NCBI RefSeq assembly: GCF_030656345.1
Contig: NZ_JAUSNR010000023.1
Coordinates: forward strand, 186,001-250,000
From: Pseudotabrizicola sp.
Lineage (GTDB): Bacteria; Pseudomonadota; Alphaproteobacteria; Rhodobacterales; Rhodobacteraceae
DNA: 64,000 nt
Direction of reading: 5' to 3'
Shown here: in pieces, positions 26,454 to 35,786 of the stretch
Layout: each line of letters opens with the position of its first letter
Position numbering within the stretch: the stretch's first letter is position 1
The notes under the pieces: model-generated
Told to the model about the DNA's origin: nothing
The model's database searches: none
Seen by the model: only the letters and a program-made list of their open reading frames with translations
Position numbers and translations under genes: made by a program

Positions 26454-27287
26454 TCAGTCCCCCAGCTTTGCGTGCACCTCGTCCAGATCAATCTGCCCTA
26501 TGGGCAGCTTGTTGGCCGGATTGTCGAAATCGTATTTGAACAGCTGGAAATCGCGCTTGTAGATCTCCCACACCAGATGGCGCGACAGATCGTCAAAGTA
26601 ATCCTCAACCGGGTGCGCGCGTTTCGGCCCGTGGCCTTCGCTTTCGTTGAAGCGGGGGATCTGTTTCAGATCAACCGGGTGGCGGTGCGTGGTGTTGTCC
26701 AGCACCACCTGCATGCCGTCATTGAACATTTCGGTGAAGAAGATGTGGTCATACCTCCCGCCGTTGACGATGAAGGTAGAGATATGACCCGACATCGCCG
26801 ACCAGTGAATATCAGGCTCCATCGGTTTGCGCCAGCGGATGGTGTCGCGCGCGAACAACAAAAAGCGGCGGAAGCTTTTGATCTGGTCGAAGTCGAAATC
26901 GGTCTCGGGGCTGCCCACCTCAATCCCGTATTTCTGCGCCAGTTGCGGCACCAGATTGCCGCGATAGCGTTTGCCATTGCGCTGGATGCCGCAGATCTTG
27001 TCGAAGAACGACGACAGGATGCGCTGATACGGATTGCGCACACAGGTAAAAGCGTAGGAATCGTGCGCCTTCACATTGCGCTCGATCAGTGGCTGGCTGT
27101 CTTCCTGCGCCCATTTGTGCAGGCCGGTTTTCGAATCGTGAATGTCGCCATCGAAAAACCTGCCATGGTCGGAATAAAACATGATCTGGCCGATGGTCGA
27201 ACAGGCGCATTTCGGCACCACGCGGTACACCATGCTTTCGCTTTCCGTCATCCAGGTGCCGGGGAAACCCATAACCAACTGCTCCAT
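26454..27287 (-). CDS. Sulfotransferase family 2 protein
   Basis: A 277-residue PAPS-dependent sulfotransferase. The 5'-phosphosulfate loop is YRVVPKCACSTI and the 3'-phosphate site is CVRNPYQRILSSFFDK, in the usual order and spacing for carbohydrate sulfotransferases. ATG 27287 is preferred to TTG 27335. No membrane anchor is visible. The divergent GT14 gene at 27415 suggests a shared extracellular glycan as substrate. Confidence 0.88.
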   Translation of the reverse strand: MEQLVMGFPGTWMTESESMVYRVVPKCACSTIGQIMFYSDHGRFFDGDIHDSKTGLHKWAQEDSQPLIERNVKAHDSYAFTCVRNPYQRILSSFFDKICGIQRNGKRYRGNLVPQLAQKYGIEVGSPETDFDFDQIKSFRRFLLFARDTIRWRKPMEPDIHWSAMSGHISTFIVNGGRYDHIFFTEMFNDGMQVVLDNTTHRHPVDLKQIPRFNESEGHGPKRAHPVEDYFDDLSRHLVWEIYKRDFQLFKYDFDNPANKLPIGQIDLDEVHAKLGD

Positions 27288-27414
27288 TTCTGCCGGGCTT
27301 GGCTGCCCGGTGCGCTCTTGAGGGCAAAATCGCAAATAAACGCTGTCGTTTCAACGTGTGTTAAAGCTATTTAGGGAAACAGTGACCTAACCCGCCCCGG
27401 GGACGAATGTTCGT

Positions 27415-28992
27415 ATGGCAAGAATAGCCTATATCCTGCTGACCCATAAGGACCCTGACGGCATCATCGCACAGGCCGAGCGATTGACGGCAGGCGGCGA
27501 TTTTGTGTCGATTCACTTTGACGCCAATGCAAACCAGAAGGATTTTGACCGGATCAGGGGCGCGCTTGCCTCCAACACCTCGGTCACCTTTGCCAAGCGC
27601 CGCGTGCGCTGTGGCTGGGGAGAGTGGAGCCTGGTCGAAGCGTCTTTGCTGGCAGTGCGGGCGGCGGTGGATTCCTTTCCGCGCGCGACCCATTTCTACA
27701 TGCTGTCGGGCGATTGCATGCCGATCAAATCGGCAGACTACACGCATGGGTTTCTCGACCGCGACGATGTCGATTACATCGAAAGCGTCGATTTCTTCAA
27801 CTCGGACTGGATCAAGACCGGGTTGCGCGATGAGCGGCTGATCTTTCGCCACTTTTTCAACGAACGTTCGCATAAGGACTGGTTCTACCGCTCGATGGAG
27901 TGGCAGCGCAAACTGGGACTGACCCGCAAGGTGCCTGCCGATCTGCAGATGCAGATCGGGTCGCAATGGTGGTGCCTGCGCCGCCGCACGATCGAGCAGG
28001 TGTTGCAGTTCTGCGACCGCCGCCGCGATGTGATGCGGTTTTTCCGCACCACATGGATTCCGGACGAGACGTTTTTTCAGACGCTGGTCCGCCATCTGGT
28101 GCCCGAGCATGACATCCGGTCCCGGTCGCTGACCTTTCTGATGTTCACCGATTACGGCATGCCGGTGACCTTCTACAATGATCACTATGACCTGCTGCTC
28201 AGTCAGGATTACATCTTTGCCCGCAAGATCAGCGCGCAGGCCAAGGATCTGAAGGCGCGGTTGGGCAAGCTGTATACAACGAAGAACGTGCAGTTCCAGA
28301 TCTCGGATGAAGGGCGCAGCCTGTTCCGGTTCCTGACCGGGCGCGGCCGGATCGGCCGCCGTTTTGCGCCACGGTTCTGGGAACGGGAAAGCACGGTCGG
28401 GCGCGAACGCCAGCTGATGATGGTGACCTGCAAGAAATGGCATGTTGCCAAACGTCTGGTCGACCGGGTGCGGCAGGTGACCAATATGCCCGCCGTCGAC
28501 TATCTGTTCAACGAAGACAGCACGCCGCTGCCCGATCTGGGCGGCATCCAGACCACGCTGGAAAAGCGCACCCGCCACCGGCGCGCGCTGGTGCGGATGC
28601 TGTTTGACTATTGGGGAACCGACAAGCTGGTGGTGTGCATCGATCCGGCGAATGTCGATCTGATGCAGGATTTCTACAATGACAAGGCAACGGTGCGTCT
28701 GCTGGAGATCGATTGCGACTTTACCGATGACTATCTGATCGGCCATGCCCGCCGTGTGGGTCTGGCAGGCGACCGGACCCCGCAGGAAACCATCGACCGG
28801 CTGTTGCCGACGATCCGCTATGATGTGAAGTTTGAATCCGACCGGCTGCGCGATGCGGGGTTCAAGGACTTTCACCGCATAAGGCAATCGGCCAGTGTGG
28901 ATGAAAACACCACGCCTCTGGCCGCGTTTCTTGATATTCCGGTCGACAAGGCGCGCGAAATTGCAGGCAGCGACTATCTGTTTGTGGACTGA
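27415..28992 (+). CDS. GT14-type beta-1,6-N-acetylglucosaminyltransferase with DUF5928 C-terminal domain
   Basis: A 525-residue protein. The first 270 residues match the core-2/I-branching fold (IAYILLTHKDPDGI, then THFYMLSGDCMPIKS and SQWWCLRRRTIEQVL). The C-terminal 250 residues match DUF5928 and contain an IQTTLEKRTRHRR segment and repeated Asp-rich loops. It likely builds branched aminosugar on an exported glycan. It is divergent from the sulfotransferase gene with a 127-bp shared promoter region. Confidence 0.88.
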   Translation: MARIAYILLTHKDPDGIIAQAERLTAGGDFVSIHFDANANQKDFDRIRGALASNTSVTFAKRRVRCGWGEWSLVEASLLAVRAAVDSFPRATHFYMLSGDCMPIKSADYTHGFLDRDDVDYIESVDFFNSDWIKTGLRDERLIFRHFFNERSHKDWFYRSMEWQRKLGLTRKVPADLQMQIGSQWWCLRRRTIEQVLQFCDRRRDVMRFFRTTWIPDETFFQTLVRHLVPEHDIRSRSLTFLMFTDYGMPVTFYNDHYDLLLSQDYIFARKISAQAKDLKARLGKLYTTKNVQFQISDEGRSLFRFLTGRGRIGRRFAPRFWERESTVGRERQLMMVTCKKWHVAKRLVDRVRQVTNMPAVDYLFNEDSTPLPDLGGIQTTLEKRTRHRRALVRMLFDYWGTDKLVVCIDPANVDLMQDFYNDKATVRLLEIDCDFTDDYLIGHARRVGLAGDRTPQETIDRLLPTIRYDVKFESDRLRDAGFKDFHRIRQSASVDENTTPLAAFLDIPVDKAREIAGSDYLFVD

Positions 28993-29015
28993 ACTTCTCA
29001 AAGTGGACGGCCCCG

Positions 29016-29387
29016 ATGACCAAAGCATATGATCCCAACAACATCTTTGCCCGCATCCTGCGTGGTGAGATCCCGAACAAGACCGTGCTGGAGACGCCGC
29101 ACACGCTGGCGTTTCACGACATCGGCCCACAGGCCCCGGTGCATGTGCTGGTGATCCCGAAAGGGGCCTATGTGGATTTCGCCGAATTTGCGGCGAAAGC
29201 CTCCGCCGAAGAGCTGGTCGATTTTCACCGCGCCTGCGCGCAGATCTGCGACATGCTGGGCCTGACCGGGCCAGACGGATACCGCGCGATCACCAATGCA
29301 GGCCACCATGGTATGCAAGAGGTGCCGCATTACCACCTGCATATTCTGGGGGGGCGGGTTCTGGGCCGTCTGGTCTCGCCCGACTGA
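29016..29387 (+). CDS. HIT family nucleotide-binding protein
   Basis: A 123-residue histidine-triad hydrolase of the Hint type. The active-site block is EVPHYHLHILGG (H-x-H-x-H). Full length for the family. It acts on nucleotide phosphoramidates. It follows the GT14 gene by 23 bp but is probably unrelated in function. Confidence 0.93.
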   Translation: MTKAYDPNNIFARILRGEIPNKTVLETPHTLAFHDIGPQAPVHVLVIPKGAYVDFAEFAAKASAEELVDFHRACAQICDMLGLTGPDGYRAITNAGHHGMQEVPHYHLHILGGRVLGRLVSPD

Positions 29388-29467
29388 TCCGAAGGAGCGG
29401 CTGCGCCGCACGGTTTTTATCTCGTCGCGCGCGTGCCGCGCGTCTCCTCGGGGCTGCGCTCCGCGCG

Positions 29468-29575
29468 GGAGTATTTGGATCAAGATGAAAAGGCTGCACG
29501 TCCTTGCCATTCATCTTGATCCAAATACTCCGGGGTGAGGCGAAGCCGAGGGGCGGAGCCCCTTTGCGCAAGGGG
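29468..29575. repeat. Large inverted intergenic element between convergent HIT and polA genes
   Basis: A 22-bp perfect inverted repeat: the sequence from GGAGTATTTGG to TCAAGATGAA at 29468-29489 returns inverted at 29510-29531, with a 20-nt spacer. It is followed by a second hairpin, CCCCTT-N5-AAGGGG (29559-29575). The unit belongs to the family also seen at 3702, 5391 and 6305. It probably terminates or insulates the converging transcripts. Confidence 0.75.
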
Positions 29576-29579
29576 TGGC

Positions 29580-32393
29580 TCAGTGCGCGGCGGCCCAGTT
29601 GAGGCCCTGACCTGACTCGACGGTCAGCGGCACCTTCAGGCTCAGCACCGGGTGGTGGGCGTTTTCCATGATCGTTTTGGCAATGCGGGTCAGCTCAGCC
29701 GCGTCATCTTCGGCGACGTCGAACAGCAGTTCGTCATGCACCTGCAGCAGCATCTTGGCATCCAGATGCGCAATGGCATCGGGCATGCGGATCATGGCGC
29801 GGCGGATCACGTCGGCGGCGGTGCCCTGAATCGGCGCGTTGATGGCGGCGCGTTTGGCGAAACCGGCGGTGGGGCCTTTGGCGTTGATTTCGGGCGTATG
29901 AATTTTGCGACCGAACAAGGTCTGTACATAGCCTGTGGCCTGCGCTGACCTGACCGTTTCGGACATGTATTCCTTGATGCCGGGAAACCGCTCGAAGTAG
30001 CGGTCGATGAAGCCCTGCGCCTCGGCCCGCGGGATGCGCAGGTTGCGGGCGAGGCCGAAGCCCGAGATGCCGTAGATCACGCCGAAGTTGATCGCTTTGG
30101 CGCGGCGGCGGATATCGGGGGTCATCTGGTCCAGCGGCACGCTGAACATTTCCGATGCGGTCAGCGCGTGGATGTCGATGCCATCGCGGAACGCCTGTTG
30201 CAACGACGGGATGTCGGCAACATGGGCGAGGATGCGCAGCTCAATCTGGCTGTAGTCGAGCGAGACCAGAACCCGGCCCTTTGGCGCGACAAATGCCTCA
30301 CGGATGCGGCGGCCTTCTTCGGTGCGGATCGGGATGTTCTGCAGGTTCGGGTCGGTCGAGGACAGGCGTCCGGTGACAGCACCCACCAGCGAGTATGAGG
30401 TATGCACCCGCCCGGTTTCCGGGTTGATGTGGTCTTGCAGCGCATCGGTATAGGTGGATTTCAGCTTGGCCAGCTGGCGCCAGTCCAGCACGCGGGCGGC
30501 CAGTTGCGCGCCTTGTGGAAAGGTGTCTTCCAGCGTGGTGATGTCTTCGAGCACATCGGCCCCGGTGGCATAGGCCCCGGTCTTGCCCTTGGTGCCGCCC
30601 GGCAGGCCCAGACGGTCAAACAGCACCTCTCCCAATTGCTTGGGGGAGCCTACGTTGAACTTGTCGCCTGCAAGCGTCTGGATCTCATCCTCCAGCCCGG
30701 CCATTTTCTGCGCAAAGGCGTTGGACATGCGCGACAGCGTGTCACGATCCACCTGAATGCCATGCATTTCCATCCGCGCCAGAACCGGCACCAGCGGCCG
30801 TTCCAGCGTTTCATAAACGGTGGTGACGGCTGCCCGGTGCAGATTGGGGCGGAACGCCTGCCACAGACGCAGGGTGACATCGGCATCTTCGGCGGCGTAT
30901 TTCACCGCATCCTCAATTGCCACCCGGTCAAAGGTGATGGCGGATTTGCCCGAGCCAAGCAGCGGCTTGATCGGAATCGGGATATGGCCAAGGTAGGTTT
31001 CCGACAGCGTGTCCATGCCATGGTTGTGCAGCCCGGCATACATGGATGATGACATCAACATCGTGTCTTCAATCGGCGCGACAGTCACGCCGACGCGGGC
31101 AAAGATCTTCCAGTCGTATTTCATGTTCTGGCCGATTTTCAGGATCGCCGGATCTTCCAGCACCGGCTTCAGCACCGCCAGCACATCATCAAGCGCCAGT
31201 TGCCCCGGCACCAGATCGGTCGATCCGAACAGATCGCCGCCGCCCTGTTTGTGGCCGATGGGAATATAGCAGGCGCGGCCCGCATCGACGGCCAGCGATA
31301 TGCCGACCAGTTCGGCGCGCATCTCGTCCAGACTGGTGGTTTCGGTATCCACCGCGACATGGCCGATGTCGCGGATGTGGTCGGCCCAGACCTGCAGCGC
31401 GGGCAGGCTGTCCACCCGTTCATAGCTGCTGTGATCAAAGGGCAGGCGTTCCGGGGTGGCCTGCGCTTGCGGTACGGTGGCCTCAAGCACGGCAGGCGCC
31501 TCGACCTGCAGCCGTTCCGCCACGCGGCGGGTCAGGGTGCGGAACTCCATTTCCTGCAGAAAGCCGAGCAGCGCTTCCGGGTCGGGCTCCAGCACCGACA
31601 GATCGGCGATGGTGAAATCCAGCGGCACCTGCGCATCCAGCGACACAAGCCGTTTGGAGATGCGGATCAGATCGGCATTGAGGGTCAACGCTTCGCGGCG
31701 TTTGGGTTGCTTGATCTCGCCCGCCCGCTCCAGCAGGGTTTCCAGATCACCGTATTCGTTGATCAGCAAGGCGGCGGTTTTCAGCCCGATGCCCGGTGCG
31801 CCCGGCACATTGTCGACCGAATCCCCGGCAAGCGCCTGCACATCGACCACCCGTTCGGGGCCGACGCCGAACTTCTCGATCACCTCGTCGCGGTCGATGG
31901 TCTTGTCTTTCATCGGGTCACGCATCCGCACGCCATTGCCGACCAGTTGCATCAGATCCTTGTCGGAGGAAATGATGGTGCAGGCCCCCCCGGCCTCCAC
32001 CGCTTGCCGGGCGAGGGTGGCGATGATGTCGTCGGCTTCAAACCCGTCAATCTCGATACAGGCAACGTTGAAGGCGCGGGTGGCGGCGCGGGTCAGCGGG
32101 AACTGCGGGCGCAGGTCTTCGGGCAGCTCTGGCCGGTTGGCCTTATAGAGTGGGTAAATGTCGTTGCGGAAGGTTTTGGATGAGAAGTCGAAGATCACCG
32201 CGATATGCGTCGGCACCTCGCGGCCCGATTTCGTCAGCTCGCCCCACAGGATGTTGCAGAACCCGGCAACGGCCCCCACCGGCAGCCCGTCCGATTTGCG
32301 CGTCAGCGGCGGCAGCGCATGATAGGCGCGGAAGATATAGGCCGAGCCGTCGATCAGATGCAGGTGGTGCCCCTTGCCGAACTGTTCGCCCAT
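29580..32393 (-). CDS. polA: DNA polymerase I
   Basis: A 937-residue polymerase. Domains in order: 5'-3' exonuclease (residues 1 to about 290, with LIDGSAYIFRAYHALPPLTR), 3'-5' exonuclease with intact AVDTETTSLDEM and YAAEDADVTLRL acidic motifs (about 350-540), and the polymerase domain with motif A DYSQIELRILAH, motif B RRAKAINFGVIYG and motif C VHDELL. The proofreading site looks active, unlike Taq-type enzymes. ATG 32393 matches the conserved start; the frame upstream is not coding. Roles are Okazaki fragment maturation and repair. Confidence 0.97.
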   Translation of the reverse strand: MGEQFGKGHHLHLIDGSAYIFRAYHALPPLTRKSDGLPVGAVAGFCNILWGELTKSGREVPTHIAVIFDFSSKTFRNDIYPLYKANRPELPEDLRPQFPLTRAATRAFNVACIEIDGFEADDIIATLARQAVEAGGACTIISSDKDLMQLVGNGVRMRDPMKDKTIDRDEVIEKFGVGPERVVDVQALAGDSVDNVPGAPGIGLKTAALLINEYGDLETLLERAGEIKQPKRREALTLNADLIRISKRLVSLDAQVPLDFTIADLSVLEPDPEALLGFLQEMEFRTLTRRVAERLQVEAPAVLEATVPQAQATPERLPFDHSSYERVDSLPALQVWADHIRDIGHVAVDTETTSLDEMRAELVGISLAVDAGRACYIPIGHKQGGGDLFGSTDLVPGQLALDDVLAVLKPVLEDPAILKIGQNMKYDWKIFARVGVTVAPIEDTMLMSSSMYAGLHNHGMDTLSETYLGHIPIPIKPLLGSGKSAITFDRVAIEDAVKYAAEDADVTLRLWQAFRPNLHRAAVTTVYETLERPLVPVLARMEMHGIQVDRDTLSRMSNAFAQKMAGLEDEIQTLAGDKFNVGSPKQLGEVLFDRLGLPGGTKGKTGAYATGADVLEDITTLEDTFPQGAQLAARVLDWRQLAKLKSTYTDALQDHINPETGRVHTSYSLVGAVTGRLSSTDPNLQNIPIRTEEGRRIREAFVAPKGRVLVSLDYSQIELRILAHVADIPSLQQAFRDGIDIHALTASEMFSVPLDQMTPDIRRRAKAINFGVIYGISGFGLARNLRIPRAEAQGFIDRYFERFPGIKEYMSETVRSAQATGYVQTLFGRKIHTPEINAKGPTAGFAKRAAINAPIQGTAADVIRRAMIRMPDAIAHLDAKMLLQVHDELLFDVAEDDAAELTRIAKTIMENAHHPVLSLKVPLTVESGQGLNWAAAH

Positions 32394-32716
32394 AGCCAAA
32401 CTCCCGTCATACGATTTGAGGTTGTCTTGCCATGTTCCGGGCTGTCCTGCCACCCTTTGCACGGCAGATTGCGCAGGCTTCCCGCCAAGTGCCCGGACGG
32501 AGCGCAGGGGGCTGGCTTGACAGAGGGTGCAAAGCGCGGCAGGGTGCCATCCATGCTGCACCTGATCGCCCGCCACGCTTCGGCGTCGTTTTATTGGACC
32601 TGCGCCATATAGGCGGCAGGGCAGTTTCGTCTGAAACCCCCATCAGCCGCCCGCAAGGGTCAGGCCGATGAAAATGGTTCCCCCTCGCGGGCCCTTCGCG
32701 AGAGAGAGACCGAGCC
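32394..32716. other. Divergent intergenic region, polA / GNAT
   Basis: 323 bases without a gene. A perfect -35 hexamer TTGACA is at 32517-32522 on the plus strand, but no convincing -10 lies at 16-18 bp. AGAGAGAGA at 32700-32708 may serve as ribosome site for the GNAT gene. Nothing else was recognised. Confidence 0.4.
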
Positions 32717-33193
32717 GTGATTCCGAACCATCCCCCGATTGATATCCGCCCGCTAGACGCGGCGCATCTGCCCGAGGTGCACCGCATGCTGATCGACCTT
32801 GCCGGTCATCATGGCGACGTGGCCACCATCACGCCGTCCCGGTTGCGGGCACTGGTGCTGGATGCGCCCGATATGCGCGGGCTGGTCGCCTTTCCGGCAG
32901 ACCGTCCGTCCCGTCTTCCGGTCGGCTATGCGCTGCTGTCGCGGCGCACCGACCTGATCACCGGGCGGTCGGGCTATGACATCGCGCATCTGTTTGTGCA
33001 GGATGTATTTCGCGGTCAGGGAATCGGCCGGGCGTTGATTGCGGCAGCGCGCGGGCTGGCACTGGCAGAGGGTTGCAGCCGACTGACTATCAGCGCGCAT
33101 CCCGCCAACGCAGGGGCGGCGGCAACCTACCGCGCCATAGGGCTGACCGAACGGCCTGCACCGGGGCCGTCATTTTCCGTAGCCTTGGTCTGA
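32717..33193 (+). CDS. GNAT family N-acetyltransferase
   Basis: A 158-residue acetyltransferase starting with GTG. The acetyl-CoA loop is VFRGQGIGRALIAAARG, preceded by the beta-4 strand IAHLFVQD. Substrate unknown. It converges on the zf-CHCC gene with a 9-bp gap. Confidence 0.88.
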   Translation: MIPNHPPIDIRPLDAAHLPEVHRMLIDLAGHHGDVATITPSRLRALVLDAPDMRGLVAFPADRPSRLPVGYALLSRRTDLITGRSGYDIAHLFVQDVFRGQGIGRALIAAARGLALAEGCSRLTISAHPANAGAAATYRAIGLTERPAPGPSFSVALV

Positions 33194-33202
33194 CGGCGCG
33201 GC

Positions 33203-33388
33203 TTAGTGATCGCCGTGGGCATGATCGCGGTCGATCACATAGCGCTTGTCGCAATAGCCACATTCGACATAGCCCAGATCCTGCGGGATCGTCAGCCAGA
33301 CGCGGGGGTGGCCCAAAGCCCCCTCGCCGCCATCACAGGCGACTTTCCAGGTGGTGACGATCTCGGTTTCTGGCGCGTCGATGCTCAT
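33203..33388 (-). CDS. Zinc-finger domain protein (zf-CHCC, NDUFS6-like)
   Basis: A 61-residue protein with the C-H-C-C ligand set: Cys in VACDGG, His in LGHPRVW, and the CGYC pair in [12 protein letters not shown]. The family is related to the zinc subunit of mitochondrial complex I. The length is normal. The phased repeat array at 33559 lies about 170 bp upstream of its start and could control it. Confidence 0.9.
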   Translation of the reverse strand: MSIDAPETEIVTTWKVACDGGEGALGHPRVWLTIPQDLGYVECGYCDKRYVIDRDHAHGDH

Positions 33389-33558
33389 GGCTGGAATCCT
33401 GTGGCTTTGCTGCGCCCGCATCATACGGAAAACCGGGGCGCGGGCAAGGGTGGCGCGTGGCTGGCATCGGCAACCCTGTCGTAAATTGGCCACCCCGGCC
33501 GTCCTCCCCGCGCCCCGATGCCGGCCTCTGGCCTTGTCTGCAAAACCCGCACAAGCAG

Positions 33559-33608
33559 CCCTACCCATGCCATACGTTTGCCATACCTGAACCAGACGCG
33601 CACCATAC
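33559..33608. promoter_or_regulatory. Five hexamer repeats with exact 11-bp spacing
   Basis: CCCTAC (33559), CCATAC (33570), CCATAC (33581), CCAGAC (33592) and CCATAC (33603) start exactly 11 bp apart. The frame of the repeat (11) excludes a coding cause, and no ORF covers it. Helically phased direct repeats of 11 bp are typical of OmpR/PhoB-family response-regulator sites. The region 33389-33707 otherwise holds no gene. The only gene reading away from the array is the zf-CHCC gene. Confidence 0.55.
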
Positions 33609-33707
33609 CCGGAAAACCGCGTTCATTCCGGCCAGAATGCTCTCCTGTCTGCGCTCAGGGCGCGCGCGGCTGGGCATACCCAGAGTACCCGGCGTGACAG
33701 TCTGTGA

Positions 33708-34484
33708 TCAGTCGCCGATCGGGCGGTTGCGCGATTTCAGCGCCTGCAGCCACATCAGCCCGTGCACAGTGGCGCGGCTGGGGCGGTATTCCCCCGCCAC
33801 CCAGACCGTGCCCGCGGCCGCATCCAGATCGGCGCACAGGGCGGGCAGATCAAACCCGCCGCCGCCCGGTTCATTGCGCGACGGGAAGCCCGCAATCTGC
33901 ACATGGCTGACGCGGTGGCGGTGCGTATCCCAGACCGTGGTGGCATTGCCGTGAATGCGCGCGGCGTGCCAGACATCGAACTGCAACCCGATCTGGGCTG
34001 CGTTCAGGTCTTCCAGAATGCGGGCGGCCTGATCGAAATCGTTCAGGAAATAACCCGGCATATCATCGGGGTTGATCGGTTCCACCGTGATGGCAAGCTC
34101 AGGGGCCTGCCCTGTCGCCCACAGCAGATTCTCGCGGTAGACCTGTTCGGCCATCGGCCCTTTGGCCACCCCGGCCATCACATGCACCCGTTCCGCCCCC
34201 AACCGGTTGGCCACGGAAGCCGCGCGCAGAAAGCCATCGCGAAACACGGCTTCCTGCCCCGGCACCGCCGCAAAGCCCCTGTCCCCCGCCGACCAGTTGC
34301 CGGGGGGGGTGTTGATCAGCGCCAGCGGCAGGCCGGACAGCGCCTTTTCCCACTCCGCCTCGGGGTGGTCATAGGGGAACAGCACTTCAGCCCCGTCGAA
34401 CCCGGCCTGTGCGGCCAGTTCCGGCCGGTGCAGGCTGGGCACCTCGGTGAACAGCATCGTCAGATTGGCGGCAAATCGGGGCAT
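33708..34484 (-). CDS. Hydroxypyruvate isomerase-like TIM-barrel protein
   Basis: A 258-residue TIM barrel (AP_endonuc_2 family). It has MPRFAANLTMLFTEVP at the N-terminus, and metal ligands in ITVEPINPDDMPGYFL, LQFDVWHA and VAGEYRPS. The set matches hydroxypyruvate isomerase (Hyi) and the related 2-oxo-tetronate isomerase (OtnI); which substrate applies cannot be decided. It abuts the DUF1285 gene with no gap and is likely its operon partner. Confidence 0.88.
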   Translation of the reverse strand: MPRFAANLTMLFTEVPSLHRPELAAQAGFDGAEVLFPYDHPEAEWEKALSGLPLALINTPPGNWSAGDRGFAAVPGQEAVFRDGFLRAASVANRLGAERVHVMAGVAKGPMAEQVYRENLLWATGQAPELAITVEPINPDDMPGYFLNDFDQAARILEDLNAAQIGLQFDVWHAARIHGNATTVWDTHRHRVSHVQIAGFPSRNEPGGGGFDLPALCADLDAAAGTVWVAGEYRPSRATVHGLMWLQALKSRNRPIGD

Positions 34485-35111
34485 TCAGGGCAAGTCAGCC
34501 GATGGGATCATGGGAAAGAAAACACCTGCCGACCAGACGCCGAACCAGGGGGTGCCGTCAACATCTTCCTGCATACCAAGGTCAACAAGCCGGTAGAAGG
34601 TCTTGCGGTCAATCAGCGCCTCCATCCCGGCGCGGATGTGGATATAGGGCGCAGGCTCGTCGCTTGTCGCATCGCGCGCCACCCGGATCGCATGGGCTGT
34701 ATCGGCCAACACCACGTCTTCGGTTTTGGTGGTGAAGGTCAGACACTGGCTGCGCCCGCTGCCCTTTGCCGTGAAATCCACCGCCAGAAACGGCGCATCC
34801 TCCACCTGAATGCCAACCTTTTCCACCGGGGTGACAAGGAAGTACCGATCCCCCTCGCGCTTCAGGATCGAGGAAAACAGCTTCACCATCGGGGCCCGGC
34901 CAATCGGGGTGCCGTCGTGAAACCAGGTGCCGTCGCGGGCAATGCGCATGTCGATCTCACCGCAATAGGGCGGGTTCCACAGATGCACCGGCGGCGGCCC
35001 CTTCTTCGGCAGCGCCGCCAGCGACGCGCTCAGCCCCTCCGCCGAAACGGTGGCGGGTTCATCGGTCGGGTGGGGCGGTTTCTGGTCAGGCGGTTCCGGG
35101 CGGGTCGGCAT
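34485..35111 (-). CDS. DUF1285 domain-containing protein
   Basis: A 208-residue protein. After a proline-rich N-terminus it shows the DUF1285 pattern PPVHLWNPPYCGEIDMRIA, TWFHDGTPIGR and PVEKVGIQVEDAPFLAV. The family is structurally characterised but has no assigned function. In related genomes a MoxR ATPase is often divergent from it; here that position is taken by the prophage. Confidence 0.9.
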   Translation of the reverse strand: MPTRPEPPDQKPPHPTDEPATVSAEGLSASLAALPKKGPPPVHLWNPPYCGEIDMRIARDGTWFHDGTPIGRAPMVKLFSSILKREGDRYFLVTPVEKVGIQVEDAPFLAVDFTAKGSGRSQCLTFTTKTEDVVLADTAHAIRVARDATSDEPAPYIHIRAGMEALIDRKTFYRLVDLGMQEDVDGTPWFGVWSAGVFFPMIPSADLP

Positions 35112-35588
35112 GAGGCGGGGCAGTCCTTTCGCGGGGCCAAAGCCCGGGGAGTTTCGATACCCCTATGTAAGAGCGCCGGCGCGATTTGACCACTGCCGCG
35201 TTCGGGCAGCATCGCGCCGGGTCCCCGCGCCGCTCTGGAAGTCGGGCTTGCCTTGTCCGGATGAGACTGGCAATGGAAGCGCGTCTGCGGCCTTGTCCGG
35301 CCTCGACCACCGTGGCGCAGCGGGCGCGCAGCCTTTTGCCCGGCGAGACAATTGGTACAAATCTGCGTGGCGGCCACGCCCAGTGTGCGTTGACACCGAT
35401 ATCTGCAGTAAATGCGGGATTAGGTGGCAATTGGTGGGAAGTGCTGATTGTCGCGGGTTTTCAGAGGGTTGTGGCGACGTGGCGGGGCAAGGGGCTTTGC
35501 GGGCTGAAACTTGCATAGGGGCCGGGATCGGGGCGTAGGGCGTGCTGCGGGCCGATTTGAGGGCTAAGGCGGACGGGCGGGCTTAGAA
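35112..35588. other. Intergenic region up to the prophage left end
   Basis: About 480 bases with no convincing gene on either strand; the open frames present have arbitrary composition and no ribosome sites. A -35-like TTGACA is at 35390-35395. It contains the promoter of DUF1285 and, probably, the promoter of a host gene (a MoxR-type ATPase is expected from synteny) now separated by the prophage. Confidence 0.45.
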
Positions 35589-35670
35589 TGTTTAAACCCC
35601 AATGAAATAAGCCTTAAACGCTGTCTGAAAGCGCCGGTGAAAGATGCATCTTCCACACTCTCGATGCTCG

Positions 35671-35786
35671 GAACATGCAAATCGGCCCGCGAGTTCGTCC
35701 GGCATTTGCATGTTCGGGCTAAGTGGCCGGAACTTAAGAGAAACAGTGAGATCGCGGGCCGAAGCTGGCGCAACCGAACATGCAAA
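35671..35786. repeat. Three copies of GAACATGCAAA, candidate transposase-binding sites
   Basis: GAACATGCAAA occurs at 35671-35681, inverted at 35705-35715 and direct at 35776-35786, with an extra shared CG before the core in the last two. The first two form an 11-bp perfect inverted repeat. Mu-type transposases bind about three sites within the first 170 bp of the left end, which fits number and spacing. Confidence 0.5.

Noticed and set aside
27367..29130. 587-codon open frame on the minus strand
   Set aside because: It mirrors the GT14 gene on the other strand; composition is His/Arg/Gln-rich as expected for the reverse of a GC-biased gene, and it runs across two real genes.
32517..32522. 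Perfect TTGACA upstream of the GNAT gene as promoter
   Set aside because: No acceptable -10 element at 16-18 bp, so it was not called as a promoter.
35163..35518. Open frames on both strands before the prophage
   Set aside because: No ribosome sites, arbitrary composition, mutual overlap; treated as intergenic.
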